Shown here one piece after another: positions 34,649-46,094 of a DNA stretch of 64,000 bases. Where the stretch lies: positions 141,831,766 to 141,895,765 of the forward strand of contig NC_084795.1 in assembly GCF_963169125.1 (NCBI RefSeq). Direction: 5' to 3'. Origin of the DNA: Humulus lupulus. Lineage: Eukaryota > Streptophyta > Magnoliopsida > Rosales > Cannabaceae. The notes beneath the pieces were generated by a model. That model worked only from the letters and a program-made list of their open reading frames with translations, searched no databases and was not told where the DNA came from. How positions within the stretch are numbered: the stretch's first letter is position 1; each line of letters opens with the position of its first letter. A program made the translations under genes and the position numbers.

Positions 34649-36826
34649 ATGGCTTGTGAGGGGTCGTTTTACGTTCCTCCAGTGGTCGAGTTTGTCGACT
34701 TGTCCTCGGACTCGGGGTCTCCAGTAAACAACCCTTACCAGAACTACGACACCTTGAGGAGGGCCCGTATATGTCACCTTGAACGCATGGCCAAGCTTAG
34801 GCATAAAATCTGGGTGGTGGAGAGTGAGATAGATTCAAATTTGAGGGTTGATGGAGTCCCTTTCTCTGTTGATCTTAATGATCACATTGCAAGCCTTACA
34901 GTGAACCTCCTTGACTTATGAATGGAGCTAGAGTTCATGGAGGGAAACCTCCCTTTGGAACCCTCAGCCCCATCCAATCCCTATAGTAGCCCTGAGGTCA
35001 TCCCTGCTTCCCCTCAACCCTTGACCTTAATCCACCCATGTTTGATGCTTCCACACTCATTGTCCTGATGGAAAGCCCACGCAAGAAGAAGAAAATGAAG
35101 GGTAAAGTGCTATGATTTAATGTCTCCTTTTTCCTTTGGTTTTGCCGACATGTCAAAGAGAATGAGATGACAGGTCGCTCTTGAGAAGCCAGACTCTGGT
35201 CCTTTGTTGGCATCCACCATCATTTCCCACGTGTCTGAAATCAGGTTGCTAGACTTGTTCGAGAAATACCACATTAGCAAACAGTATAAGTTGTATGTAC
35301 CCTCCAACAAGTGTCGAGCTGATAATCCCCCCCGGGCTATGTCACTATGAGCGAACATATTTTGAAGGCGGGTGGGACCATTCCCTTACACCCATTCTTT
35401 GTCATGCTCCTAAATCACTTCGACCTTGCTTCGCTTCAGCTGGCACCCAACAACCAGTTAACGTTAAGCTGCCTTTATATGGCGTTCATGAAGCTTAACA
35501 ATCTTGCTCCCATGGTCCAGGAGGTGCATTTTATGTGCAATCTCATGCCCATCCTAAATCTAAGGGCTTCTACTTTTTACAGAAAGCCAACTCTCAGGTC
35601 TCCATGACGGAGGGTTCCGTTTCTAACCCGGGTTCCTGGAAGCAGGACTTTTTCTTCGCTCATTTCCATGTAAGTACTTCAAGTCTTTCCTTTTATATTG
35701 AGTTTGCTATTTGGAACTTATGCTCATATTGATAACTGAGTTGATTTTTTAGAGAGCTTCAGTATCCCCGACGTTCATGAGTCGGAGGTGGCACCGGTAG
35801 ATGTCTTCCTTGACGTAGACCCTGCAATGAAAATGGATGCCCATCTATTTACTGTGGCCAACCTCAATCACTATGGTCTGTCCAGGGTTTCGAAGACCGA
35901 CCTGCTATGGCACATTTCTGAGCGAAAGAAGAAGGCAACTCTGGCAGAACCTCACTCAGATGAGGGTGAGGTTGAAGAGGTGCCTGAGGAGGTTTCCCCC
36001 GAATCTAAATGTCTAGCTCAGCTATCTCCATCCTCTAGGGGGTGCCCCTCTTTTGCCCCTACGGACCGCAACACGACTTTTGAATCCCGCGGTCGACAGA
36101 CCATGCAAGGGCGCTTTGTTCTGCCTTTCTCCGATGAATTTGTTAATCTTCCTTATGTTCCCGCTAGTCATGGCCATTCGAGGTACCCTTTGTATGATGT
36201 TCCTGTGCCTCCTCCTCCCTCGGTGAGTGGGTCATCTGTCTGTGCTCACCCGGGTGCTCCTAATTTAGAGGGGATGTCCTGGGTGTGTCGAACGTCAGTC
36301 CCTTATGTGCAAAGGTATGCCCGAGTTGCCAAGGGTATCCCCGAGACCGAGTGGAGAGGTCTCGAGAATTTCACCATGGCGGAGCTTACAGAGACCCTTG
36401 TGCACTCCATAACTTGGGTGAGTTTATGTGTCCTACATTGGTCTTTTTGTGTTTTGGGTTCCTTGTTTGCTCACTTTTTGCTTCCTTTCAGGTTTCTCCG
36501 GTTGCTCAATGCTTCATAGACTTGGCACAGGGCCTATCTTCATCCAATGATGAAAGGGATCATCTAGCGGTCAGAGTTTAGGAGTTTGAGGGACAGCTTG
36601 CCGATGTTAACCTCAAGCTAGAGAGACCCCTGGCGAAAGCCTCTTCATCGTCCAAAAAGAAAAAGAAAGCGGAAGCTAAGGCTGATTTGGTAGAGGTTGA
36701 GTATAAGTCCATAGAGCACACCCTTTATAGAATGTGGAGGTAGAATCCTAGTTTCGTCTTCTCCTCCTTTGGTGACCATGTCGTTGCCAAGGTGGCCGAG
36801 TGGAGCGCTCGTGGCAGGAGGCCTTG
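34649..36826 (+). pseudogene. Tat-3 antisense gene (plant 'putative gypsy-type transposon' family)
   Basis: Multi-exon gene opposite to gag-pro. Exon 1 (34649-34918) begins MACEGSFYVPPVVEFVDLSS and ends in a stop, though the coding pattern continues to a donor (GAAGG-GTAAAG, 35100). Exon 2 (about 35150-35670) includes SEIRLLDLFEKYHISKQYKL, a Pro-rich turn, and SEHILKAGGTIPLHPFFVML followed by LNHFDLASLQLAPNNQL. This is the hallmark of the plant family I know as putative gypsy-type transposon (Transposase_28). A GTAAGT donor and a TTTTTTAG acceptor flank the next intron. Exon 3 (35755-36417) has an acidic, then Pro-rich segment. Exon 4 (36492-36826) is Lys-rich, with VEVEYKSIEHTLYRMWR. Function unknown; gag-like or regulatory roles are speculation. 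Several stops and one frame change make this copy defective. Confidence 0.65.
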
Positions 36827-38060
36827 AGATTTCGTTTCTACGATTTTTATCTTTCACTTCGATTTGGTTGTATGCTTATTCGAACCTTATTATATCGAAG
36901 AGGTTTCTCCTGGGTTTTTTATTCTTTAGGAACATTTCTAAGTCCTGTTGTGGTTGATGCTGACTTTATCCTGCAACATCATAACAACGTTCTTCTTTTA
37001 CATATATGTGTGATGATTTGTTTTTGTTTCTTTATGCTTGAGGTCTTTTTGAGCCCACTCCTGTATGTAGGAGCCAAAGGGGTTCGATAGGTCTCTCTTT
37101 TTTCTAATAACTCATTGATACTTTATTTGGACTAGTAGTGATGGTCTCTTTGGTGAACCTTGATTGTATTTGTAAAGATATGTTGACCCTTTTTGTTCTA
37201 GCCATCCATTTATATATTTTTGCGCACGCTTGTTATTTCTTGCGAGAAGCGTCCTTCTCGTCATTATGCATAGTACTATTTTTACAATGGTCTCTTTTAG
37301 GACCCTTTTTGGCTAGACGACTTGGTGGCCGCTCTAGGCTTATTGGTGGATGCTCTTCCTGAGGCCTTTCCTCTCGTGGAGGTATCAGCCTTTATTAAGA
37401 GGCTTTTCCTTTAAGACCTTTTGACCCTCTTGATTTTCATAAGGGTAGCTAATCCTCGTGAACTCAAGAGATGCCTTGCAAAGTTTTCTTCTTTATTTTT
37501 TTTTATAAGGGTCTCTTTTAGGACCCTTTTTGGCTGTGTACTCTACCCCCCAATTGGTTGGCGAGATTTATCTCGTCGGACACTTTGATCATTTTTCTCA
37601 TGCACTTTGATAATTCCAATTTGTTATAGGTACACAAGAGTTAGATACATGCTCACATAAATGAGGAGTGTGACATGCCAATAAGAAACATATTCATTAA
37701 TAATGAGTATAGTACATAGGTATCTATGGCAACATTGTTCTTACTACATATCAGGGCATCTAGGTTATCCCTCTAATTCATAGTTGTTATTAAGGGGAGG
37801 ACTCACAACTATGTTGGGGGCTAACTATTGTAACCCTTTTGATTTATCGTACTAAAAGTGGAGCTTTACTCGATGTTCCTCTCAGGCACGTATGCACAAC
37901 CATCAATTCTGATCTTCTCAGTAACTTTGGGGTTGAACTCACCCGGGTTTGTGCTCCCATGCACTACCATCGCCATAGGTTCTGGCAGTTTCATGACTGT
38001 GCGGAGGGATTTGTTATAACATTCCCTTGCTTCTTTCTGTTACCCTTTCACGCTCACTAC
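36827..38060. other. Tat-3 interval between antisense gene and protease
   Basis: No domain is recognised on either strand. The phrase GGTCTCTTTTAGGACCCTTT occurs twice (about 37290 and 37510), and TTGTTGGGGGCTAACTATTG-like sequence sits at 37815. RT, RNase H and integrase expected here on the minus strand are missing. An 18-base C run is at 38060-38077. Confidence 0.5.
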
Positions 38061-38179
38061 CCCCCCCCCCCCCCCCCAAGAGTTGATAATTTTATGGCCA
38101 AGTGGTATACCGAGGTTATCGCCTTCAATTCTCAGGGAGGGTCTCCCTAATACCGTGTTCAAGGCCGAGGAACAACTTA

Positions 38180-38529
38180 CTACGACAAAGTTTGTCATTA
38201 TAGTGGTCTATCTGGGCGGCTCTCCCATGGTAAGGGCTAACTCGATTGTGCCTAGGGGCTATATCAAGTCTCCCATATAGGGAGGTGTTGCAGGGCTTTA
38301 TGTTCCTGATGCCCAGTCCCATCTTCTCTAAGGTCGGGCGATATAGGATATCTACGGAGCACCCATTGTCTACCAGAACCTGATGCACCTTCATGTTAGC
38401 CAACTGTACACTTAATACCAAGGGGTCATTATGCGGAAAATGCACACCCTGCACGTCTTCTTCGGTGAAGGTTATTGAGTCGTTTTCCCCTTTAAATTTT
38501 TTCTGGGGTCGTTGTTCTAAACTTAGCAT
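38180..38529 (-). pseudogene. Tat-3 protease
   Basis: A minus-strand frame from 38529 encodes ITFTEEDVQGVHFPHNDPLV, then LSVQLANMKVHQVLVDNGCS and VDILYRPTLEKMGL. This is the retropepsin domain of Tat elements, with the catalytic triad written D-N-G where retroviral enzymes have D-S/T-G. It would cut the Gag-Pol precursor during particle maturation. The frame is lost shortly after (NTSLYGRL...), so the flap and C-terminal half are broken. The domain follows gag directly, with a short stretch of shifted sequence between. Nothing resembling RT follows it, unlike Tat-2 and Tat-4. Confidence 0.75.
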
Positions 38530-38679
38530 GCATGGGGGTGGACTTCGTCTAGCTTCCTTGGCGTATCTATCTCACCCTTTTCTCAATTCTCCTCTAAATC
38601 CTGGTCCTCCGAAGATTGTCGTCAGCTCTCCTTACACTTCTGGGGCTACATCTCGCGCTTGTGGCTAGGGTGATCTTTC

Positions 38680-40397
38680 CTCTGGTCTTTCATGTTCTCT
38701 TCTAACGTATCTTCAATTTCCACCTTTAAATGAGTGTATTCTGCCGTGGTGAGGACAATGTATTTATTATACAGATAGTACTTTCTGAGATCTCTTTTTG
38801 ACCAATCTCACTTCGTTGGTTGGGGTCTCCTGAAGGGGACCTAATTATCGTTCGCTACGAAGATATGCTCCCTAGTATGAGTTAGGTCATTGTAGAAGGT
38901 GTGGGATGTTTGCTTAGGATTACCTCCTTGTTTGTGCTTCCTCTGGTGGTCATCTCTTGGCCTTTCGTACACTCTTTTCTTTTTTGCGTCATTCAAACCT
39001 TCAGGGGCTAATGGCTTGATAAGTGATGCCTTCAAGTTCTCATGCCCGTCTTCGACATGAATGTACTTTTGAGCCCGTTCATAGAAATCATCTAAGTTAA
39101 TGACCTCCCTCTTTAGCATGTTATCCCACAGCTCACTACCCAGGCGCACCCCGACTGTAGTGGCCATTTTTAACTCCCCACAGGTTAGGCTTCCCACTTG
39201 GCTGCCTCCATATTGAACCTACGGATATAGCTCTTCAGGCTCTCTTCTTCTCTTTGCTTCACATTAGCGAGGCTGGTGCCTGGCAAGGTGTAATAACGCA
39301 CGGTGTGATGTTGCTGGAGAAATTCGTCAGAAAATTATTGCCAAGAACTGATGGACCCTGGCCGGAGTCTCTTAAACCACTTGTACGAAGGACCCTTTAA
39401 CGTGATAGCAAAATAGTGTCACTTGGCTCTGCTAGTAATTCCCCTTAATTTCATTAGGTCATTAAACGCATCAAGAGGGTATTTTGGATTAGTATTGCCC
39501 TCGTAAAGGGTCAAGTGAGGCTCATTGAAGTTGGCTGGGAGCCGTAGGGCTTGGAGTTCTCTAACGAAAGGCGATTCGTAATCAAACTCTTCATTGATAG
39601 TGTGCCCCCCAGACGTGGTGATTATCTTGCTCTGTAGGCTCCTCATCTCGGAGTTTAAGTCTCACCTACTTTTGTTCAAGGAGTCTCTCAAGTCAGATGG
39701 GTTGGCCTTTCCTTTCGTTTTGTCATCTGGGGGAGCCACAGGAGGTGTGGTCCTCTCATTCGACCCTTTCCTGTTGAGTTCTTCCCTTGATTTTGGGGGT
39801 GTTTCCCTTAAAGTGACCTCCACTTCGTTATGAGGGTTAATGTTGTTCCTCCGCTCTGGCCTTTTAGGCTACTGCGCCTGTCTGCGACGTTCGCACTGCC
39901 TTGGCTGAGGGGTATTGCTAGTGGAGAGTCGAGTCCTCCCTTTATCTATAGGGACTGTGGTTTCTCCTCCTTCATGGCCTTTTTCTTTTCGCCTAGGAAG
40001 AGGCATGCTTGACTTTCCCTATAGTAGGCCATTCAACGCCTCTTGCATATTTTCTAAGGTGGTTTCTAGCCTTTGGTTCTTTCAGTGTAACTTGCGTATC
40101 TCCTCTTCATAGAATCGAGTTCTAGAGCTCGAGCTTATGGAATGTACTTGGGGACTCTTGTCGGGTCTCCGCGTTGATGGACCCGGATCTTGCCGCAACC
40201 ACCAGTCTTGGACAGTTTCCATTGGTTTGAACGGCTGGGGGTGAAGCCTCCCTTTCATCTTTCGAAGCCCTGGGCTCCTTTGGCACATCCACGTTTTTGG
40301 GTGGTGGAGGATTTCTCATGGAGGCTTTCAACTGATCTCCGTCCAAGCGGACCTCCACCTCTCGTGTTTCTCTCAGATGCTTAGAACGTCTTGGCAT
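38680..40397 (-). pseudogene. Tat-3 gag
   Basis: A minus-strand gag in pieces. The N-terminus starts at 40397 (MPRRSKHLRETREVEVRL) close to the primer-binding site. A Lys/Pro/Arg-rich linker follows (about 40120-39660). The capsid core appears at 39646-39419 (ESPFVRELQALRLPANFNEP, then HLTLYEGNTNPKYPLDAFND) and 39197-38841 (VGVRLGSELWDNMLKREV, later DLTHTREHIFVANDN). Gag packages the element RNA in the cytoplasm. Stops separate the blocks, for example near 40025 and 39660, so no full-length protein can be made. The order is intact, indicating point decay without rearrangement. Confidence 0.78.
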
Positions 40398-40444
40398 CTT
40401 TCTCTGCCGAAATCAATAGAAGAACAATGGCTTGACACTTATCC

Positions 40445-40462
40445 TTCCCACAGACGGCGCCA
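40445..40462 (-). other. Primer-binding site of Tat-3
   Basis: The minus strand reads TGGCGCCGTCTGTGGGAA three bases inside the 5' LTR. This is the common form in many plant Ty3/gypsy elements and fixes element orientation. Confidence 0.88.
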
Positions 40463-40465
40463 AAC

Positions 40466-41881
40466 TGTTGACGGTGAGAACTCGTCAATGAATTAAGGTC
40501 AGAAAATTCAAAGACTTAACCAGGAACTTATGAACTTAGGAAAATTTATGGAGACTTAGAGAAAAATTGCAGAAGAGTAATAGAAGAAAACATGTATATT
40601 TCTCTTTGAATTGCCTGGCATTACAAGAATTTTCCAACCCCCTAGTTTTAGGGGTGGAGGTCTATTTATAGCTTGGCTCTAATGGCCTTAGATACAAGGT
40701 GGTCCCAAGGGACAAGAAAGTACTTGGGTACACTGTCATGGTAGTGGCACAGGTCGTGGTGGAGCAGAGGGTTGATAGATGGTCAGAGGCATGTAGGTCA
40801 TTCCACCACATCTCGTACTAATTCGTACCACCACTACTTGTCGGATACGGATGTCAGAGTCACGCCTTTGTCTTCCTCAGTACGGTACATCACGTACCCG
40901 TACGTGTGCCTCCTACCTGATGGTCCTTCTTACATTTCCAAGGCACATCTTTTCTCCAAGCTCCCTTGTATTTTGCTAAGTGTGGGATAGCTTGTAAGCC
41001 ATCATGAGTAACATACGTAGTCACCTTCACCAATTCTAGACTGATACCAAATGATGGTTGCGTCTTTATTTGTTCTCCTCATATGGATAGCTTGTAAGAT
41101 GTGCCTCGCTGGTGGCACCTACTCTTGGGGGATAAGTAGGGCATCTTAGGCAAGGAATAGGTCATATACGATGTGGGGTCTTCCATGGACGCTTGAGAGC
41201 AAGTCACGGTGTCTCACATTGCTAGGCTTATGGGCCAATGGCGATATATGCCTTTGGCTAAGGACGCCTTGGCAAATGGCATATGGCCCTATGCATGAGC
41301 AACATCACGGCGGACAGGCGAGATGGGCCTCGCTAGGTGAGGCCCTTATGTCGAGGCAGATGGATAAAGCAGGTGTGCGAGGTGCCTCCCAAGTGGTCAA
41401 GGCTCGATGGCCTCGCAAGGCACCGTACTGTGGCAGAGTGGGGCGCGAGATGCTGCTATGTGGAAAGATGGTGTCTGCGATACCCTGGCGCGAGATGCGG
41501 CTGTGTGGCAAGACGATGTCTGCGAGACCCTAGTGTGAGACACTGCTGTGTGGCGAGACGGTGTCCGCGAGACGCAGCTGTGTGGCAAGACGGTTGCGAG
41601 ACCCTAGCGTGAGATGCTGCTATGTGGGCAAGATGGTGCCTGCGAGATCCTGGCACGAGATGCTACTGTGTGGCGAGATGGTGTCCGCGAGACCCTGGTG
41701 CGAGATTTTGTTGTGTGGCGAGATGGTGTCTACGAGACCCTGGCGTGAGACGTTGTTGTGTGGTGAGACAGTGTCTGTGAGACCCTGGCGCGAGACGCAG
41801 GGGCGTAAGGGCTATTTTAATCCCAAGCATATACTCCGAGTGCCACATGGCGGGGGTCTCGTTCAAGCGGAATTTTGGTAT
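40466..41881 (-). repeat. 5' LTR of Tat-3
   Basis: About 1.4 kb, uninterrupted. It carries a minus-strand TATA box (reverse TATTTATA at 40663-40670) and the 45-bp minisatellite in a shorter form (about 41440-41800, roughly 8 units). It ends at GGTAT, followed directly by the rest of the Athila-2 LTR. Confidence 0.83.
41440..41800 (+). repeat. 45-bp minisatellite in the Tat-3 5' LTR
   Basis: Same unit as at 33240-33790 (GCGAGACGGTGTCTGCGAGA...), with about eight copies, some shortened (near 41565-41600). Confidence 0.83.
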
Positions 41882-42129
41882 AATTCGTTTATTTTTCATG
41901 TCTTAAATATCTTTATCTTCAATCTTTTATTTTATTTTTATGACAATAAATCTTATCAATCTTTGGAGCTAGGTTAGAATTTATTTAATATTGATTTAAA
42001 ATAGTTTCTTTTTAATTTTATACAACTCTTTTAGGTTTGACATCCTTGTTTACACGAACTCTATACTATATATATGATTCGTGTGCTTTCGATACACATA
42101 TTAAAACATACCCACTTTTGGGTCTATCA
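41882..42129 (+). repeat. 3' LTR of Athila-2, terminal part
   Basis: AATTCGTTTATTTTTCATG continues the LTR broken at 29902; the homologous stretch in the 5' LTR is at about 15863. It ends TTTTGGGTCTATCA, and the terminal CA is followed by the duplication copy CAAGA. Confidence 0.83.
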
Positions 42130-42134
42130 CAAGA

Positions 42135-42588
42135 CAGGTCTGGAAACCTTCTAGAATAACGACAAAAATTGCTAAGGCACAAGCTTTGGAGGCGATGTAG
42201 AGTCATAACCAGCTTCTAAAGGGGGTCGAGGACCTTAAGCTAAAAAATTTGGTGGTCGAGGAAAGTCCCATGAGGTCGAGGAGAAGTCCTTGTCTAAGGC
42301 CAAACAGGATAGAGCTCTAATGGAGGAGCTTGAACTTCAGGTGAAGGGCAATGGGGCCTAGATTGAGAGCTCCATGGAGGATATGTTCTATCAATTTTGG
42401 ACGTACAATTAGGACGGGCATCTCTCGTTCCTTGATGTCGAAGTCTGGGGGCGCTACCTTTCCAAGTTTCAGGACCAGTTCGCAAATGAGCTCAAAGAGA
42501 TAGTGGAGATAGCTTCTAGGGCCGGGGCTGATGGAGGAGACGAAGAGGTGTCATCCCAAGGGCCAACTACCAGAGCTCATGGATGATA
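42135..42588 (+). pseudogene. Tat-2 antisense gene, 3' exon
   Basis: Picks up after the Athila-2 insertion. The block encodes KSLSKAKQDRALMEELELQV, a Lys/Glu-rich helix-like stretch, then MEDMFYQFWTYN, DGHLSFLDVEVWGRYLSKFQ and DQFANELKEI, ending with a stop at 42586. The YQFW..N...FL motif parallels YRMWR.NPSFVFSSFG at the end of the Tat-3 antisense gene (36720), supporting one shared protein family. Two internal stops (after GNGA and TYN) show decay. It is preceded by the coiled-coil block at 14158-14218. Function unknown. Confidence 0.55.
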
Positions 42589-43268
42589 GGGCTCTTCCAT
42601 ACATGTATTTATTTGTTATTTTTTTTAGTTGGGGGTATTGCAAACCCTTGTAAGGAGGCCTTTCTTGCCGAGACAATTTTCTTAGGCACTGTTTCTCGTA
42701 TAATTTATACATAGTTTCCTTATATATGTTTGATCTTTCTTCTCCCATTTTCCACTGATTATTATCATGTTTTTAAAACTTTGAAGCTTTTATACACTTG
42801 CATAGTTGTAGGGAGTACTTTTTAGATCGAAACTTGTGCCTGGCAGCTTGACAAGTTAATTTCTAGTCGTTGACTAGGTTATATCCAAGAGTTTCGATCA
42901 CCTATTAGCGCATACCTTTTAGGATTCAGTCCTCAGAACAGGTTTGGCTCCATGATTTTTGTGCCTAGTTAAATTCTAGGATTTTTATTTTTACTTTGAA
43001 TTTTCTTAACATAGTTCGCATTCGGAGTTGTTTTGAAAACTCGAGCTTATCTTTAGTTTTGAAAACTCTAGCTTAGTTCAAATTCTAAGTTGCAAAAATT
43101 TATCTTAAGTTTGCATAATATCTCAAAGACTATCCAGGGTTATATGTCGCCCAAGAGATCAGAATTTAAAAAATATTCCAAATCGCTTTTTCATAATCAA
43201 CTCGTGATAAATAATAAGAATAAATTGAAAAATTATGGCACTGTGTTTAATACTTCTTGAGATGCAAG
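42589..43268. other. Tat-2 interval after the antisense gene
   Basis: AT-rich 3' flank of the antisense gene with no recognisable coding sequence. It probably holds the gene's 3' end region. It ends where the copia element inserted. Confidence 0.45.
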
Positions 43269-45156
43269 TGTTGGTTTTTATTGATCAAATCAGAGATTAT
43301 ACGCAGTGGAACAACAATCAAATTGTCAGTTTAATCCCAAAAGATTTCTAGATCTACTTCTTCACATGCATATATATATTGAATCAAAGACAAGAATAGA
43401 AAAATTACCTCAGGTCCTTCCTTGCTGCTATCTTTTTGTATGGCTAAATCCTTGAGATCTCATACCAAGATCTTCCAAAATGTTCTCATCACACAAAGAA
43501 CGAGTGTGGGCTTGCTATACAAACAATAGGGAAAAAACTATTTGTCAGATGTTCTCAACACATGAGATCTGATCAAGTTTGGACCTAGGTTTTGTGAAGA
43601 ATAGTGACTTTTGTTTGTGTCACTGTTCTCTTTCTCTGAGAGAGATTTCTAGATATTTTTTATCCCTAAAAAGTTACGTTCTGTAAAACTAATATCCTAT
43701 ATTTATTATATCCAATATATTAAAATATTTGTTATTTTAAACAATTTAAAATAACTGATCAATTATCAGATTTTTGTTTAAATAATAATATTTTAATCAT
43801 ATTAATATATCTCATTATTTATTTAATATTTAAATAACTAAAATTGTGGAACCAAGAAACTGAACACAGTCTCTTATCCGTGTAGCACGGTGACTGTGCA
43901 CTGTGCTACACGTGTACCACATGCCAGTGATGGCATGTGATTTTTCCCAATTTTTATTATTATTTAAATATCAAAAATCCCAAAAAATAAATTAATTCAA
44001 AATTAATTATATTTTTGTTAAATCAAATAATTAATTAATTATACATAATTAAACAATAATTATGTTTGATACATAGAAAAAAAAATTACTTATCACATAA
44101 GTCCTTTTTGCCCATTTTTGTATTTACCTTTGTTAGTGATTGTTCGAGCCATTTTGGGGACCATAGACTTATAACATTAAGCTCCAATAAATAAACTAAA
44201 TAATTTAACTATTTAATTATAATAGTTAATTTATTAATTCTGATATTACTCCACTATAAATTCAGAATTGCACTCTTTATGTTATAGATATACTTTTACA
44301 GAAATCTTTTCTTAAGTCGTCCATTGATATAACCATCTTACAATAGTTCAACCCTATAATTAATTAGTTCATAAATTAGAATGGAAGAATTACCATTTTA
44401 CCTTTCTAATTTACTTCTTATTCCTTAAGTACCATTAATTCACTAGTGAATAATTAATCTATAATCTAATTATAGATTTGAGCTTAAAATCATTCAGTTC
44501 CAAAATTAACCCTTAAGAGAACTAATATACGATAAATTAGGAAAGATTAGATTTTGTATTGTTGATACATGTTCCCAGCCATCCATGATATTAAATCTCC
44601 AAAACAAAAGTCATTAGTCTCATTCTTTGAAGAGACCTTAACGAATGAATCAAAAGATTTAATAAACATGAACATGAGTTCATGAACACTTAGGATTTAG
44701 GTTGATCTATAAATGATCATCAATTATGATATGAATTACAAGTCTTTATTGTTAAATGGTTTTTGGATAAAGACTTTAATTCATATCAGTCCATGTCATA
44801 TATAATCATATTATATAAAGCACCTTTACTGAGATGTCTTTCCACATCAATAATCTGAATCTAGATTATTTGTATCATTATGATACTAAGTAAACCGTAC
44901 TTACAACTCCAATTAAAGAATTCCATAACTTTAATTTGTTGTTGTTGACTATTTTTATTCATTCATGTGATCTTAATTCTCTCGTACTAATACAAGATCA
45001 CATCCTCAATAATGAATATGGAATTTTTCTGATATTTACAAAATTATTCAAAGAATAATTTAGCAATCTAAATATAACAATAATAATAAACCGTTGTATT
45101 TATTTATTCACAGAAAAACAAATGTCTTTACATGCTTTTAGGACATACTCCTAACA
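43269..45156 (-). repeat. 3' LTR of the copia element
   Basis: 1888 bp, starting TGTTGGTTTTTATTGATC and ending CATACTCCTAACA. Differences from the other LTR are scattered substitutions and a short indel near 43510 (GCTTGCTATACAAACAATAG present only here). Confidence 0.92.
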
Positions 45157-45194
45157 ATCTCCCACTTGTACTTAATGCAAGTGAGGCATTTCTC

Positions 45195-45893
45195 TCAATC
45201 CCATATTACGTACATGACCCTCGAATTGCTTTGCCGGAAGCGTCTTCGTGAATGGGTTTGCCAGGATGTGTTCTGATACGACTTTAGGATGGACACATCT
45301 CCTCTATGTACGATTTCTTTGACTAACTGGTATTTGTGCTCTATATGCTTTCCCCTTTTGTGGCTTCTTGGTTCTTTAGAATTAGCCACTGCTCCACTGT
45401 TGTCACAGTTAAGAATAAGTGGTTTCTCCACTTCTGGAACAACTTTCAGATCGGAGTAGAACTTTTTGAGCCACAGAGCCTCCTTAGCAGCTTCACAAGC
45501 CATTATTTACTCGGCTTCCATGGTGGAGTCTGCAATGCTGGTTTGCTTAATGCTTCTCCAGACTAATGCTCCTCCTCCAACAATAAACACTAATCCAGAA
45601 GTCGATTTCTGACTATCTCTGTCTGATTGAAAATCAGAATTAGTGTAACCAGTGGGGTTCAGGTCTCCACCTGAATTTACAAGCATATAATCTCTAGCAT
45701 TTCTAAGTTACTTGAGAATAATATTCACTGCAATCCAATGACTCAATCCTGGATTGGATAGATTACGGCTGACTATCCTTACTGCATAATAAATGTCAGG
45801 TCTTGTACACACATGGAGTACATCAGACTGCCTACTGCTGAGGCATAGGGATACTGTCTCATGTCTTCCTTTTCCTGAGGTGTTTTGGGACAC
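45195..45893 (-). pseudogene. Copia pol: RNase H and end of RT
   Basis: 45503-45195 encodes the copia RNase H: ACEAAKEALWLKKFYSDL, then LILNCDNSGAVANSKEP and KRGKHIEHKYQLVKEIVHRG. The spacing and the KHIE.KYH-like motif are standard for this domain, which removes the RNA strand during reverse transcription. Just upstream, 45893-45708 holds VCTRPDIYYAVRIVSRNLSN, the C-terminal part of copia RT. The two blocks are in different frames with stops between (about 45520-45700), so the gene is inactive. The polypurine tract and LTR follow at once, as expected for the 3' end of a copia element. Confidence 0.85.
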
Positions 45894-46094
45894 TACTCCT
45901 TGGAAAGGAATACTTCAGAATGGGTTGGCATAACACCCCTTTTGAAGTTTTGCTTATTAAAGCATTCTTGCACCATATCAGTATAAGGAACTTGAGATAG
46001 TGCCAAAGTTTTTGTTCTGTCTTTCTCTAAGAATCTTAATGCCCAGAACATACTTGGCTTCTTCCAAATCTTACATTTGAAATTGTTCAGCTAA

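Larger units (their letters stand above)
29903..41881 (-). mobile_element. Tat-3: minus-strand Tat element lacking pol
   Basis: Both LTRs start TGTTGACGGTGAGAACT on the plus strand (29903 and 40466) and end GGCGGGGGTCTCGTTCAAG...TTTTGGTAT. The primer-binding site next to the right LTR shows that the right LTR is the 5' one. Gag and protease (about 40397-38180) read leftwards. RT, RNase H and integrase are absent; instead a gene on the opposite strand fills 34649 to about 36826. It interrupts the Athila-2 3' LTR. No clean target duplication was found (left flank ACAACT, right flank AATTCG), so a small deletion at one edge is likely. Confidence 0.85.

Noticed and set aside
29898..41886. Target-site duplication for Tat-3
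   Set aside because: Flanks ACAACT and AATTCG differ; the Athila-2 5' LTR suggests about ten bases of the target were lost, so no duplication can be claimed.
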